NCBI RefSeq assembly: GCF_013402915.1
Contig: NC_050721.1
Location: 1 to 64,000, forward strand
Source: Zygotorulaspora mrakii
Lineage: Eukaryota; Ascomycota; Saccharomycetes; Saccharomycetales; Saccharomycetaceae
Length of the DNA stretch: 64,000 nucleotides
Reading direction: 5' to 3'
The position numbers were made by a program, and so were the translations under genes. Below, one piece after another: positions 11,853 through 21,462 of this stretch. Position 1 is the stretch's first letter, and each line of letters starts with the position of its first letter. The notes beneath the pieces were generated by a model. The model was not told the DNA's origin. It worked only from the letters and a program-made list of their open reading frames with translations, and ran no database searches.

Positions 11853-12728
11853 ATGGCGGATTCGGAGGTGAGTCATCGATTCCACATGGTCGAAAATACC
11901 CGCATTCATTTTGTCACAGCTGGTAATGTAAAAAACCAAGCCCTCATTTTGATTGCTGGCTTCCCTGAAAGCTGGTATGCCTGGCGTAAAGTGATTCCCT
12001 TCCTTTCCAAGTCCTACTGGGTTATTGCACCGGACCTCCCTGGTCAGGGTGATTCTGATAAACCTGCCATTGGTTACGACACCCAGACGCTTGCGGTCAC
12101 GCTACACGGTCTGCTCGAGGGTCTTGGCTTATCGCGCTACTTTATGGCGGCTCATGACGTAGGCGCTTGGGTGGCGTTTCCCTATGCAATTATGTTCAAG
12201 GAAGAGGTCGAACGTATTGCTTTACTTGATGCAGGAATACCAGGTGTTACATTACCCAGCCAACTTCCAACCAACCCTGACCATGCATGGCGAACTTGGC
12301 ATTTTATGTTTCATGGTATCCCAGATTTACCAGAGTCGCTCCTTGAAGGCAAGGAACGCATATACTTGGAGTGGTTCCTTCTTCGCAAAGCTGCTAACCC
12401 ACTAGTTTTCACCGTGGCTGACATTGACATGTATGTAAAGAACTTCACAAGACCAGGAGCTCTTCGTGCTGGCCTCGCGTATTATAGATCTAGCGCCAAA
12501 TCGGCTGATCAAAACCAGACGCTTTTGAAGAGCGGGAGCCTTCAAGTTCCCATCCTTGCTATCTCGTCGGATCAAGGTTCGATTCCTGACATGGCGGCAC
12601 CTTTGAGAACTTTCGCATCCCATGTAGAAGGGGCGACCATCAAAGAGTGTGGACATTACATACCAGAGGAGCAACCGGGGGCTCTGGCCCGTGAGTTATC
12701 GAACTTTTTTGTTATTGGGCGGTGTTAA
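11853..12728 (+). CDS. Alpha/beta hydrolase, epoxide hydrolase/dehalogenase type
   Basis: This is an intact protein of 291 residues from the ATG at 11,853; an upstream TTG at 11,823 would add ten residues but is an unlikely start. The fold landmarks are present: LILIAGFPESW (residues 31-41, oxyanion loop), APDLPGQGDSDKP (59-71), the nucleophile elbow AHDVGAW with Asp102, and CGHYIPEEQP with the catalytic His268. An Asp nucleophile with HDVGA is typical of epoxide hydrolases and haloacid dehalogenases, which form an alkyl-enzyme ester, so hydrolysis of an epoxide or halogenated/activated substrate is inferred; the substrate is unknown. There is no signal peptide, so it is probably cytosolic. 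Codons are richer in G and C than those of the neighbours and the protein looks bacterial, suggesting transfer, but this needs a tree. It is the only intact gene among the wrecks from 8.6 to 21 kb. Confidence 0.85.
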   Translation: MADSEVSHRFHMVENTRIHFVTAGNVKNQALILIAGFPESWYAWRKVIPFLSKSYWVIAPDLPGQGDSDKPAIGYDTQTLAVTLHGLLEGLGLSRYFMAAHDVGAWVAFPYAIMFKEEVERIALLDAGIPGVTLPSQLPTNPDHAWRTWHFMFHGIPDLPESLLEGKERIYLEWFLLRKAANPLVFTVADIDMYVKNFTRPGALRAGLAYYRSSAKSADQNQTLLKSGSLQVPILAISSDQGSIPDMAAPLRTFASHVEGATIKECGHYIPEEQPGALARELSNFFVIGRC

Positions 12729-13879
12729 TGATATTGATGCTCGGTCAGGCAGAGACCATGTACCTTGATGGAATTTAAATGGAGGAGCTGCTCCTATTAA
12801 AATTGATTTTTGCATCGGTGCACAGCCATTACTAATAACTTTGCGCAAGGCGGTATTTTTATTGACTCGGTGTGTTGAAAGTGAATTTATTCCAATATGT
12901 ATTAATGCAATGTAAGAGCTGAAAAAGACACATCCTTAAACTTTTCTCCGCCAATAAAAAAGTGAACAGAAGCAATTAAGTTGAGTGCCAGATCATGATT
13001 GCCAATGTCATCTTCAATTTAAATTGTACCAAAAGCTACTTATACATGATTATTACCTAGATATAGCGATCGCGATGTTTCCAGCATGAGACGTGAAGTA
13101 TTTCTGTCAAATTTTTTAGGTGCCTTATATACCTTGATATAGGAAAGCAGTTCAATTTCTCCCAGTACCATCCATATCGTGGCAGTTACTTCAGCTGCAA
13201 ATCTTTTTAAGACAGGCGCTGAAATGCACGGGAAATGCACTTTAGATCACATAACAAGATAGCATTCTTCTCAGTTCAGAATTGCAGTTTTTCTCACAAA
13301 GCATTGATGAAGGGGCACGTCACATGAGACTTCAACTGCTAATTCCAATTAACATATTTAGAGCCCCAATGTAGAAAGAAAGATGAGCATATATGTCAAT
13401 ATTTCTCCAAACAGACTTTACACCTGTTCAGCCAGATTTCGTAATCTGGAAGAGATGTTCTGTTATCTTACATACTGCTAGGCAAATCTGTCTAGGAATT
13501 TTATCATAGCGCTTGATTGTAGATTAGTCTGCTTTTAGATACACTACGCTTGGTCAGATATAGCGTGTGCTTATCGACATAGAAAGCATGACTGAAGATG
13601 AATTCTTGAATACTTTTGCACTAGTTTCACTCTCTTTTTTTGCTGTGGAATTTCCTTGCAAGGATAATATATCAGGGATTTCTTAATTGGAAGCGCTGCT
13701 AATTGGGTTGATCTCTTTGATTTTGCCTCCCATAATAATCAGAAATCTCAGCAAAGTATCATCTATAGAATTACTTTCAAATTATCTAGAATATTTTGAG
13801 CCAAAAGGGAGAAGGGGCACTACGGAGTGTCAGTGACTTCCCAGTTGGCGGTAGTCTGTCACTGTCTGAAAGATAACAT
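12729..13879. other. Gene-free stretch of 1.15 kb
   Basis: Only short frames occur, such as 13,040-13,240 minus, with no domain I recognise. A GTCACATG octamer at 13,319-13,326 resembles a CDEI or bHLH site but has no partner elements. The stretch may contain further eroded genes. Confidence 0.5.
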
Positions 13880-15275
13880 TACTGTACTTAGAACCCCTGA
13901 TCTTGAGCTGATAGCAACTGAAAGAGGAATATGGGGTGTTTGATTCATTTTTGGCTAATTGGATGTGCCAAATATTACAATATAGACTTGAAGTACGGGC
14001 TCCGCAATGCTATAACTGGGCCTAAATCTCCAACATATAATTGGGGCTCTCCTGCTTGGTAGAATAATGATGTGTGTATATACTTGTCTTAATTCAGGTC
14101 CCGACGTAATGCAGAATTGGGTATCGGGTCTGTAGGAGGATGAGTTTTGTTATATACGGAGCGGAAAGAGGCATATTGATTAGGACCTCCCTGTCTATTG
14201 TTTTCCATGGCATTCAAAGTTGGATTGGTGGTCTTGTTGTTAAAATGAAATCATAACAACGAGAGCTATATGAACATGAAGGATACGTTTCGATTAAGTC
14301 TGGCGATGAATACCAGAGACTTTATTGGATTTCTGGTCTTCCCAATCGTGCGGTATATATTTTCTTCTTTATGAAACTGGAAAAGATGAGCAAAGCAGTA
14401 GACTTCACCTGTATCATGACTTTAATTACCATAGCTGGACTGTTTATTACAACATTAACTGAAAATCATGGAACCGGGCCAATTAACTTCGAACCCGTCA
14501 CCTTAAGTAGTGGTTATGTGGGGTGGATGTTGTTATATTCGATGATTATCTGGTTAGGTGCTCTCTTTTCTGCTTGTACAAACTAGTGAGATTTTTCCCC
14601 CTTTTCCAGTTCTGAAAAAAGATGTATATTGGAATCATCTCTTCCGTTATGATAACTGGTACTATCTTTTATTTAAGGGGTTTTATTCTCACATACCCAA
14701 GAGCTTTACGGTGCTGAGATCTGGTTACCTACTGACATATTTCTTCAGTGAATGGCCAGTAACTATTCGGTAGGCTCCAGAGCTGCCTCATTTTTTTGTG
14801 CTTTTGCATTTATCTCATCCCAAATGACCTTCAATGTGCTCGCAAATGGCTTTGAAGGAGAAGTGAATTTGGCAGGATTGCTGCCTCGTTAAAAATACAA
14901 AGAGGTGCCCTCATAAAAGCATTATTCTCTTGGGCAACTCATCCTTGGAATTTCTACAACACCTCTTCGGTTTTTATAAATGTCGTGAGCTCTTTTAAAG
15001 TAATAGTTACTCCAACAATTGCAATGTTTGTTGTGGACCATCATTTTTTCTGGAGGGGGAAGTGCCACTGACACAAATGTATCCTACAGATCCTGAATGT
15101 ACCTTTTATTATACTAAAGGATTCAATTTTGCCGAGCAATATTTACCTGGAAGAGTGGTATGGCGTCTGGTTTTCCTGGATTGGTAGATGCAGTAAGTCC
15201 TATTGCTGGATTTCCAGAGGAAATGAGAAGCATTTTCTTCAGTAATTTTTTTTTGGATTTTTTTATTCAGATGTA
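13880..15275 (+). pseudogene. NCS1-family permease pseudogene (uracil/uridine/allantoin type)
   Basis: Successive plus-strand frames spell the FUR4/FUI1/DAL4-type permease in order. The N-terminal loop (ERGIWGV) is near 13,920, followed by VFHGIQSWIGG near 14,195-14,230 and MNTRDFIGFLVFP at 14,309. Next come TGPINFEPVTL and SACTN (14,470-14,585), then SVGSRAASFFCAFAFISSQMTFN (14,770-14,835). GALIKALFSWATHPWNFYNT (14,900-14,960) is the family's hallmark loop, and GFPGLVDAVSP (about 15,170-15,205) is close to the C-terminus. At least six stops and several frameshifts interrupt it, so it is long dead. Intact members import uracil, uridine or allantoin across the plasma membrane; substrate cannot be assigned here. 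The homology ends where LTR-like repeat A begins. Confidence 0.85.
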
Positions 15276-15652
15276 GACATATCCAAATTCTTGATTTCCT
15301 ATATCATGAGGTGAAACAAAAAACTGATTCTCTTGGGATGTAATATCTGAAAAAAATACCGATATTTATACCTGTCAAGTTACACTTGTTGAAGCATACG
15401 ATGGGACAACGGGTAGATGTTTTTCTCTCTCGTCGACCTAGTACTCATGCTCTAGGGACATCCATTTTTACCCGTAGAAGCTGTAGCAGAGCTGTCATTT
15501 CTTACCCGATGCCACAGAATCTTAACATAGTCAGATTCCTGAATTCTTAGCGTCTCGTGATAGATTATCAACCAAGAGCTCTCTCCTATCGATTGATATT
15601 CCGTTAGAGCTTCATCTGACTTGGTTCTTTAAAATCAATATCTATTTCAACA
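15276..15652 (+). repeat. LTR-like dispersed repeat, copy A
   Basis: It shares its course with copies B and C: TATATCA..GA.GTGA/TTGAGA-type blocks, then TAATATCTGAAAAA, GTCAGATTCCTGAATT, CGTCTCG.GATAGATTATCA, ATCGATTGATATTC.GTTAG and an end at ATTTCAACA (15,644-15,652). The middle third (about 15,385-15,525) differs from B and C. Yeast LTRs end in CAACA, so this is probably a solo LTR of a retrotransposon. The 5' boundary and target duplication could not be fixed. Confidence 0.6.
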
Positions 15653-15857
15653 CTATTGTATCACGGTTTTCTAAACTCAGATACAAACTGATTGATGGCA
15701 AAGGGACTAAGAAAAGAATATCTGTCAAAGGTGAGATTCAAGTGCCGTTGAACCACAGAGAACGTCATTGGAGCCGCTGTGACGCCGCACTCGTTGATTG
15801 TGTTATGGTTTATATATATAACGCGTAAATTTGAAGGCAGTGTTAAGAGTTGTGAAT

Positions 15858-16190
15858 TCAGATGGTGTGTGAAGTGCAGATAACTGCCAGTATCATTGAC
15901 CGCGAAATGGATAACAGTAGATGAGTTTTTTTCTCCTCGGATAACCTCTTTTCAGCTTCTGAGTTTTCATCACTCTCAAAAATTTCAAGTCTATTAGCCA
16001 GCAAAGCCCCTCTCTCTAAGATGTCTTTATATTCGGGCAATTCATATCTCTCGCATATTTCACGAACATTGGCTGAAACGAGATCTTCAGGTTGGTGAGT
16101 CGGGAATACGTTCTCTATGCTTTTTGATGAGACTTCTTCAACTTCAGCAATTTCAAAGCCTTCTTCTTCAAAGCCTTTAATGCCACCCAT
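15858..16190 (-). pseudogene. N-terminal remnant of a fungal sugar-type MFS transporter
   Basis: The frame of 110 codons begins MGGIKGFEEEGFEIAEVEE and contains LPEYKDILERGALLANRLEIFE, followed by a charged stretch and SEEKKTH. Many fungal sugar/quinate-type MFS proteins have, just before the first membrane helix, a cytosolic segment of the form LPE..D.F.RGALLA followed some 20 residues later by EEE...L..E.TH. The match to this arrangement is good, but the frame stops where the first helix should begin, and no continuation was found. I read it as a truncated gene; an alternative is an unknown small protein. Confidence 0.45.
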
Positions 16191-16383
16191 TTGTTCTATT
16201 TAATTGTCCTACCACTTGAGACTAAACCCATGTACATTCTTCGACACCGGTGACTTTTTATATCTTCATCGTGTTCACCATTTTATGCCATATTATTCGT
16301 AATTCTTTTCCAAAAGTCTTCTGCTTGAAATTTGTGGCGCGTTTGCTCTGCTATGCGGGCCGACGACTCAATGCTGTTCCACC

Positions 16384-17489
16384 TCACAACCCTGCTGTAC
16401 AGCTTGCCGAATCAGCTCCAAAAGTTCTCAGGTGGAAGGAACGTCCCTGATGTAAACCACTTTTTAGGCTCCTTAACATTTCTGTTGTGGCAAAGCTGGT
16501 AAACCGAACCAGAAATTGGATAGTATCAAGCAGCCGTCTTACTTTTGACACTGTATTCTCAGGACAGGCAAGTTCAAAGCTGTCCCATGTGGGGAAGTCA
16601 AACGGGCACATGCATATCCATCGCACAAGGTGCTCACGGTATTCATCACTACGGATACAGCTGCTAAAGCACCTACCCAGAATCTCCATCTTTTCACTCA
16701 CCTTCTCTTTGATCTCCAAGTTTTCTGTAAGCAGACTGATCTCATCCTCTGGAAGAAATGCGTACTCTTCAAACGGCGATAGTCGATGTCCGTTGAACAA
16801 AACAAAGAGCTTGTGTGCAAGCTTGACCACGTACAGGTTGATGGTATTTGGGGATAACGTCTTCACCATGGACGCAATGCCAGCTTTCATATCTTTGTTA
16901 ACGTATTTTGCAGTCGTTCTTTCGGCGCGTAGGTACACATAATGCAAGTACATTTGAGAAAATGCAACGTATCTTGTTCTTTGGCTCTTGTATTCGCTTA
17001 GAACAGCAAAATCGCTCTCCGTGAATATAAACTCTCGAGTCTTGATAACTCTTGCGAAAACTCTGTTGTCGTAGCCAAGACGTAAATTCAGCTCGTCTCC
17101 CAACATATCAACAGACTGCTCTTGGCATGCCGATATCAAGTACCTATACTGCTTCCGTCTCAGATATATCCTGTGACAAGAAAATGAGAAGGTGTACTCT
17201 ACTTTTTTTGAGTTGCGCTTTCTAAACTCTTGTGTCTCAAGAACAATCTTTTTGTGTGGTAATTGGGCAAATTTGTACTCGTCTAATGCTATAAAGTCGA
17301 AGAGCTCAGCATCACAACCTCTTATAATTATCCCCTCCGTACTGAATATCGTATTCCAGCCACATAGCCCATGGGAGAGTATTTTGTCTCTATTGGCTAT
17401 TGATAAGTCTCTAGGGCTAGGACTTGTGGGATTCACCTATTTGCGTGCTCTAGTATACATGAGCCAGCCATTGACTATGACATATCTAC
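16384..17489 (-). pseudogene. Y'-like telomeric helicase, N-terminal part, cut by hAT insertion
   Basis: A continuous frame of about 350 codons (16,384-17,436) extends upstream, across one in-frame TAG just above 17,436, to the transposon end at 17,497. It resembles the long N-terminal region of Saccharomyces Y' helicases: NGRYVIVNGWL at the start, a middle block with KTLSPNTINLYVVKLAHKLF, and NTVSKVRRLLDTIQFLV comparable with the NTPRRLRKTLDAVKALL block of Y' proteins. A second copy lies at 40,227-43,560 (YVVVNGWLLD). The helicase core is absent; homology stops near 16,384. The missing first codons are on the far side of the transposon, at 20,497-20,516. Y' proteins are ATP-dependent helicases encoded in chromosome-end elements, amplified in telomerase-deficient survivors; here only a relic remains. 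Confidence 0.7.
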
Positions 17490-17497
17490 CATTTATA

Positions 17498-20496
17498 CAA
17501 ACTTGTTCACCGAGTAACATTATGTACGTAAGTAAAGTAAGTACCTAGTCTTCTGCACGATGGGTAACTCGAATACATATCATATATAACGTCAAGGAAT
17601 TAGAGTTACCTGGTTCGTATAAAAGAGTTACCCACCAACTACTCAAAAACTTTGTATCACAAAACTCCACCAATTCCTTGCACTAACTTTAGTTATTTCT
17701 CTGCAAAATTTGTGCAGTCGGATAGCAGCCTCTGTAGATGACGCGCTTCCGCCATTGCTTCACATTAGTTGCCTTCGATCCATTTAATATCGAGTGAGTA
17801 GTACTTCAGAAAGGTATCCCTCGCCATTCTCATATCCAAGGTAAATGCCGAGCTTGGAGTCATTAAGTGATGATGAGGTCACAATTGTGGAGCAGACGAT
17901 GCCGTTGAACACATCATTGGCGCATTGCAGCTCCTCAGAACCATTAACTCCTCGTAATGAAAACGTGATAGCTTCAACTTCGAACGATGATCAATCCGAG
18001 CAGCAGAAACAGATTAAATCTGGATGAATGGGCAAAACTTCATTTAAGTCGCATTTCCAGTTTTTTTTCAAGCATGGGAGGAAAGTTGCCAGGTGCAATT
18101 ACTGTGGGAAGACTTACAAAGAAGGTCAGTCTCCCAGGAAGTTGTCAAAACATATAACGGCTGTACATCGTTCTGTGTTGAAAGAGAAAAAAGTTCCCAA
18201 AATGCAGACACAGGATACAATGTCAAAACCTAGATCACTTCACTTAACTGAGGCATTAATACGAGAATGCAACAAACACCCAGGTACTTTGGAGAGCTTA
18301 CTTCTAATAACGGAGGGATTTCTTCCTTTCAATTTTGTCCGTTTAAGTACTTGGAGCCATCTCAATAAAAAATATGGGGGAAACACGTTCATCCAGTCCA
18401 GGACTACATTGACTAAAAAGATACAGCATTTCAGAGACTGTCTCAATCATACTCTGCGGCAAAATTTGAAAGATATCACTCTAGTCAACGTGCAATTGGA
18501 TATATGGACAGCAAGTAACGGTCAGTCTTTTCTTGCCATTATGGTATCTTTGGCTCAAAATATTTTGAACAAAGAGGTACTTGAAGCCGGTAATGGTTCA
18601 AGGTTATTACTAAATATACGCGGTGAAGCAAGCAATACTCATTTACTCGATTTTGTTAGTTTGGGGGACAAGTAACATAAGGGCAAGAATACGTGTGATA
18701 TATTCATGTCTTTAATGAAGGAATATGATCATGTTGATAAACTTGGAACTATCACTATGGATAACACTTCAAACAATGGCAATTTTCACGTTAATTTAAT
18801 ATATGATCATTTTAATGGACTTAGACCAAGAGGCCATCGGCTGGTTGGAAAAGTTCGTTTTGTACGCTGTGCGAGTCATCTTTTGAATCTGCAATTTCAA
18901 AAAATTATTAAAAGCTTATCCCGGAATTCCCTTTTCTCTAATGCCTTCAAAAGGATCAGAAAGCTAGCAAAAATAATGCGATATTCTACCACAATCAACT
19001 CCAGTCTGAAAAAGAATAATATACCTTTAATTCCTTATGAGTCTTCCACTAGGTGGCTTTTTACATAGAAGCAAGTCAAAATATTCTTGGAGAATTACAA
19101 AGCCTACAAAAATTGGCTTGGCCTAGTACAGGAACGTGGTCAAGACTATTTAGTTACGAGGATTCAAGATCATATTTCGTTTGATTCTAAGACCGTCAGT
19201 ATGTTAGCTTATTTTGTTGAGTGCGGCAAGATTTTTGATTACGTGAACAAAAAGTTCCAAGATGAAGAATATAACGATTTGCCTCAAGGAGTTCCTTTAT
19301 ACTACCTTTTAGGACACTTTTACAAGAGTTGCCTGAACGTATCCACGGGAAAGGAAATTCCTAAATCTAAAAAAGGTATGGATTTCTCTTTTCTAAACGG
19401 CCCCGATACATTGTCCTTTGATGAGAAGAATATTGTTCTTGGAGCCATCAACGTCGCATACTTATGCTATCAAAATTATTTATCACACATCTAGGCTAAC
19501 CCATTGTATTATGCGGCCGTCATGCTCGATCTAACGGCGAAACACAAACAGCTTTACAGAATGATGGAAATTGATGAGTTCAATCTAAGATGAACCATGT
19601 TAGCAATTTTATTAGAATGTACTTGAATGAAGAAAGCGTTGAGCTAGGTAAAGGGGAGCAAGCAAGCCCGGGGCTCTCAACTATCGGGCGAGAGAAAGAC
19701 TATTACAGATGCTTCAATGTTCATGAACAACCGCAATCCACCGAAACATATTCCACAGCCTCAGCATGCGACGTTATTGAAAATCATGAGGAATGGCACA
19801 GATACGAAAGTGAGCCAGTGGCAAGTGGTCTGTCCAGGCTTGACGCAATAAAATGGTGGGCACGCGAATCGCTGCAAGTATCCATCTCTTCAAGCTAGCC
19901 ATCTCTCTTCAAGCTAGCCATGTCTCTGTTATACACTGAAATAAGCTCATGTGATGTAGAGCGCTGCTTTTCTCTTGCAGGAAGAGTTGTTAGGAAAGAC
20001 AGAGCACGGCTTCATTATAAGAATGTACGAACTCCAACGCTTTTAAGAAATCGGTTTTTGAAATTTGGCTTTTACGAGCCATCTCCGATTCTCGTGCTAG
20101 ACTCAGAAAATGAGACAGACCTCGACCTTGATAATGAATACAATGACATAGATTGTTACCTATCAGACAGTTCTGAGGAAATCCATGACAGCCAAGATGA
20201 CAGTGCTGCAACTGCAAGGCTTGCGTCTCAAGAGGGCATTAATACACCTGGTTCAGCTATGTAAATTATGAGCAGGCCGCCGTCATATCGTAGATATTTC
20301 ATTTCACATTCTTAATCCAAATATCATAAATCTCATTATGGACGATAATACTTGGGGTACTCAACTCGTATACACTGCCTTAATAAAAAGTAACTATTTT
20401 TTTTTAACCATGAGTAGGTTTTCACAGGATGATTTACTTTCTCACTTTTACAGAGTAAGTTGTTTTCTTTACCCGGTTATTCGGTGAACAAGTTTG
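17498..20496 (+). mobile_element. hAT DNA transposon hAT-1, 2,999 bp, with TIRs and target duplication
   Basis: The left end reads CAAACTTGTTCACCGA plus GTAAC (17,498-17,518); the right end (20,476-20,496) is its inverted complement with a single difference, giving terminal inverted repeats of about 21 bp. The flanking 8-bp direct repeats are CATTTATA (17,490-17,497) and CATTTATG (20,497-20,504), identical at seven of eight positions; 8 bp is the duplication length of hAT elements. Removing the element plus one duplication joins the flanks into an uninterrupted helicase start (MMNDINGRYVIVNGWL on the minus strand). Subterminal GGGTAACTC (17,562-17,570) and GAGTTACCC (17,625-17,633) form an inverted pair that could bind transposase. 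Size and host fit hAT families known in Saccharomycetaceae (Rover/Roamer type). Confidence 0.88.
17845..20264 (+). pseudogene. hAT-1 transposase, inactivated
   Basis: The transposase reads almost in one frame. It starts with an acidic N-terminus and then a BED-type zinc finger (FKSHFQFFFKHGRKVARCNYCGKTY, then LSKHITAVH). The catalytic-core region includes QLDIWTASNGQSFLA, TMDNTSNNG and RFVRCASHLLNLQ, then STRW, then ANPLYYAAVMLD, and finally the hAT dimerisation motif SSCDVERCFSLAGRVV. In-frame stops lie at 18,025 (TGA), 18,673 (TAA), 19,066 (TAG) and 19,492 (TAG), with a further stop or shift near 19,590. A 19-bp tandem duplication (19,888-19,906 and 19,907-19,925, CTTCAAGCTAGCCATSTCT) breaks the frame just before the dimerisation domain. 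The long well-preserved frames between few lesions imply recent death. Confidence 0.85.
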
Positions 20497-21060
20497 CATT
20501 TATGTCGTTCATCATTTTTCCCAAACCGCGTCAGCCGCGGTGCCTGTATAATTCCGCGGATGAAAATGGAATAACTCATTCTCGAGCTCTCCCCCGCTTC
20601 GTCTTTCTATCTCGAGTTTTGAAAAAAATTTATCGTTCTTATCAGCAAAGCGCGCGAGCTGCGAAAAACTCATTTCCCTTCGCAGAAGATGATTTGGCTG
20701 TTTTCCTCATGCACTACGAAGATCGCTATAGCTCATCCAACAGGTCTCTGTGCCACTTGACTCTTTGTATGTAATAGAACTGCATTCTCGTCATCTATAT
20801 TTTTTAAAGATCCACATAAATGTCACTCTTCATTGCCCAAAAGCACCCTGGAGGCCCCCAATTGCAGGCTGATACACTCCACTTAGACCTTTATTTTTTT
20901 GTGCAAAATTTCAGATTTGTTATTTCTGTCGTTCCAGAGAAATCTCTATCCCAGTAAAAATGGACTTGCACCACCGTCAAAAAATCCTTAATGCGGGTAC
21001 CACCCCGAAAAACGCAACGAAGTAGAAGAATTTGTAATGCTCCGGAGCGACACACTTCCA
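20497..21060. repeat. Subtelomeric repeat, copy 2 (5' flank of Y'-like element)
   Basis: It begins with the severed start of the Y'-like gene (MMNDIN on the minus strand) at the right end of hAT-1. The first part matches copy 3 at 43,545-43,640 (CATTTA.GTC, ATCAT, then CCGCGGATGAAAA and TCTCGAGCTC). The later part matches copy 1 at 8,049-8,600. It was presumably the promoter side of the element. A TCCGCGGA palindrome at 20,553-20,560 lies in it. Confidence 0.75.
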
Positions 21061-21462
21061 TAGCAACACTTTCCCATAGACAATCCAGAAGGTAGCATCG
21101 GTTTTCCTATTAACCTGTAAACTTGACAATTCAGGATCGAAGATTTGTCGACCTGCGACGCACATCCACGTCACAGCGTTGCCATACACACAACAGCTGT
21201 GCAGTTGGTTTTTACGATATCCCCTAAATTTATGTTCTTTTAAATTAAACGCAAACAGAATAAACTTGTGAAGGCAAATATGTATATGCTGCATGCTATT
21301 CGTTCCACCGAAAATATCGAAAAATTTAGGCCTATTTTTTAATTTGTTCCGAGCAAATAACAGATTACTTAAATATCTAGATTAAATATGGCTCAATCTA
21401 TTTTTGTATTCGAACTTGGCTTTGATGAGATCCTCTTTTCGTTGTCTAAAGCCAGTCCTTCG
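21061..21462. other. Spacer between Y'-like flank and CPS1 copy 1
   Basis: A minus-strand frame of 105 codons (20,977-21,294) contains two similar segments, YGNAVTWMCVA and YGKVLLWKCVA. I do not recognise it and doubt that it is a gene. Confidence 0.4.

Noticed and set aside
13319..13326. GTCACATG, a match to centromere element CDEI
   Set aside because: No CDEIII-like sequence or AT-rich CDEII lies beside it, and the location is subtelomeric; an octamer match is expected by chance.
15199..15657. CTATT on both sides of LTR-like copy A as a 5-bp target duplication
   Set aside because: The left CTATT lies within sequence that still codes for the permease wreck, so it is not the repeat's edge.
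20553..20560. TCCGCGGA, the Pdr1/Pdr3 drug-response element
   Set aside because: It lies in a subtelomeric repeat next to dead genes, and copy 3 of the repeat has CCCGCGGA; no transporter gene is adjacent.
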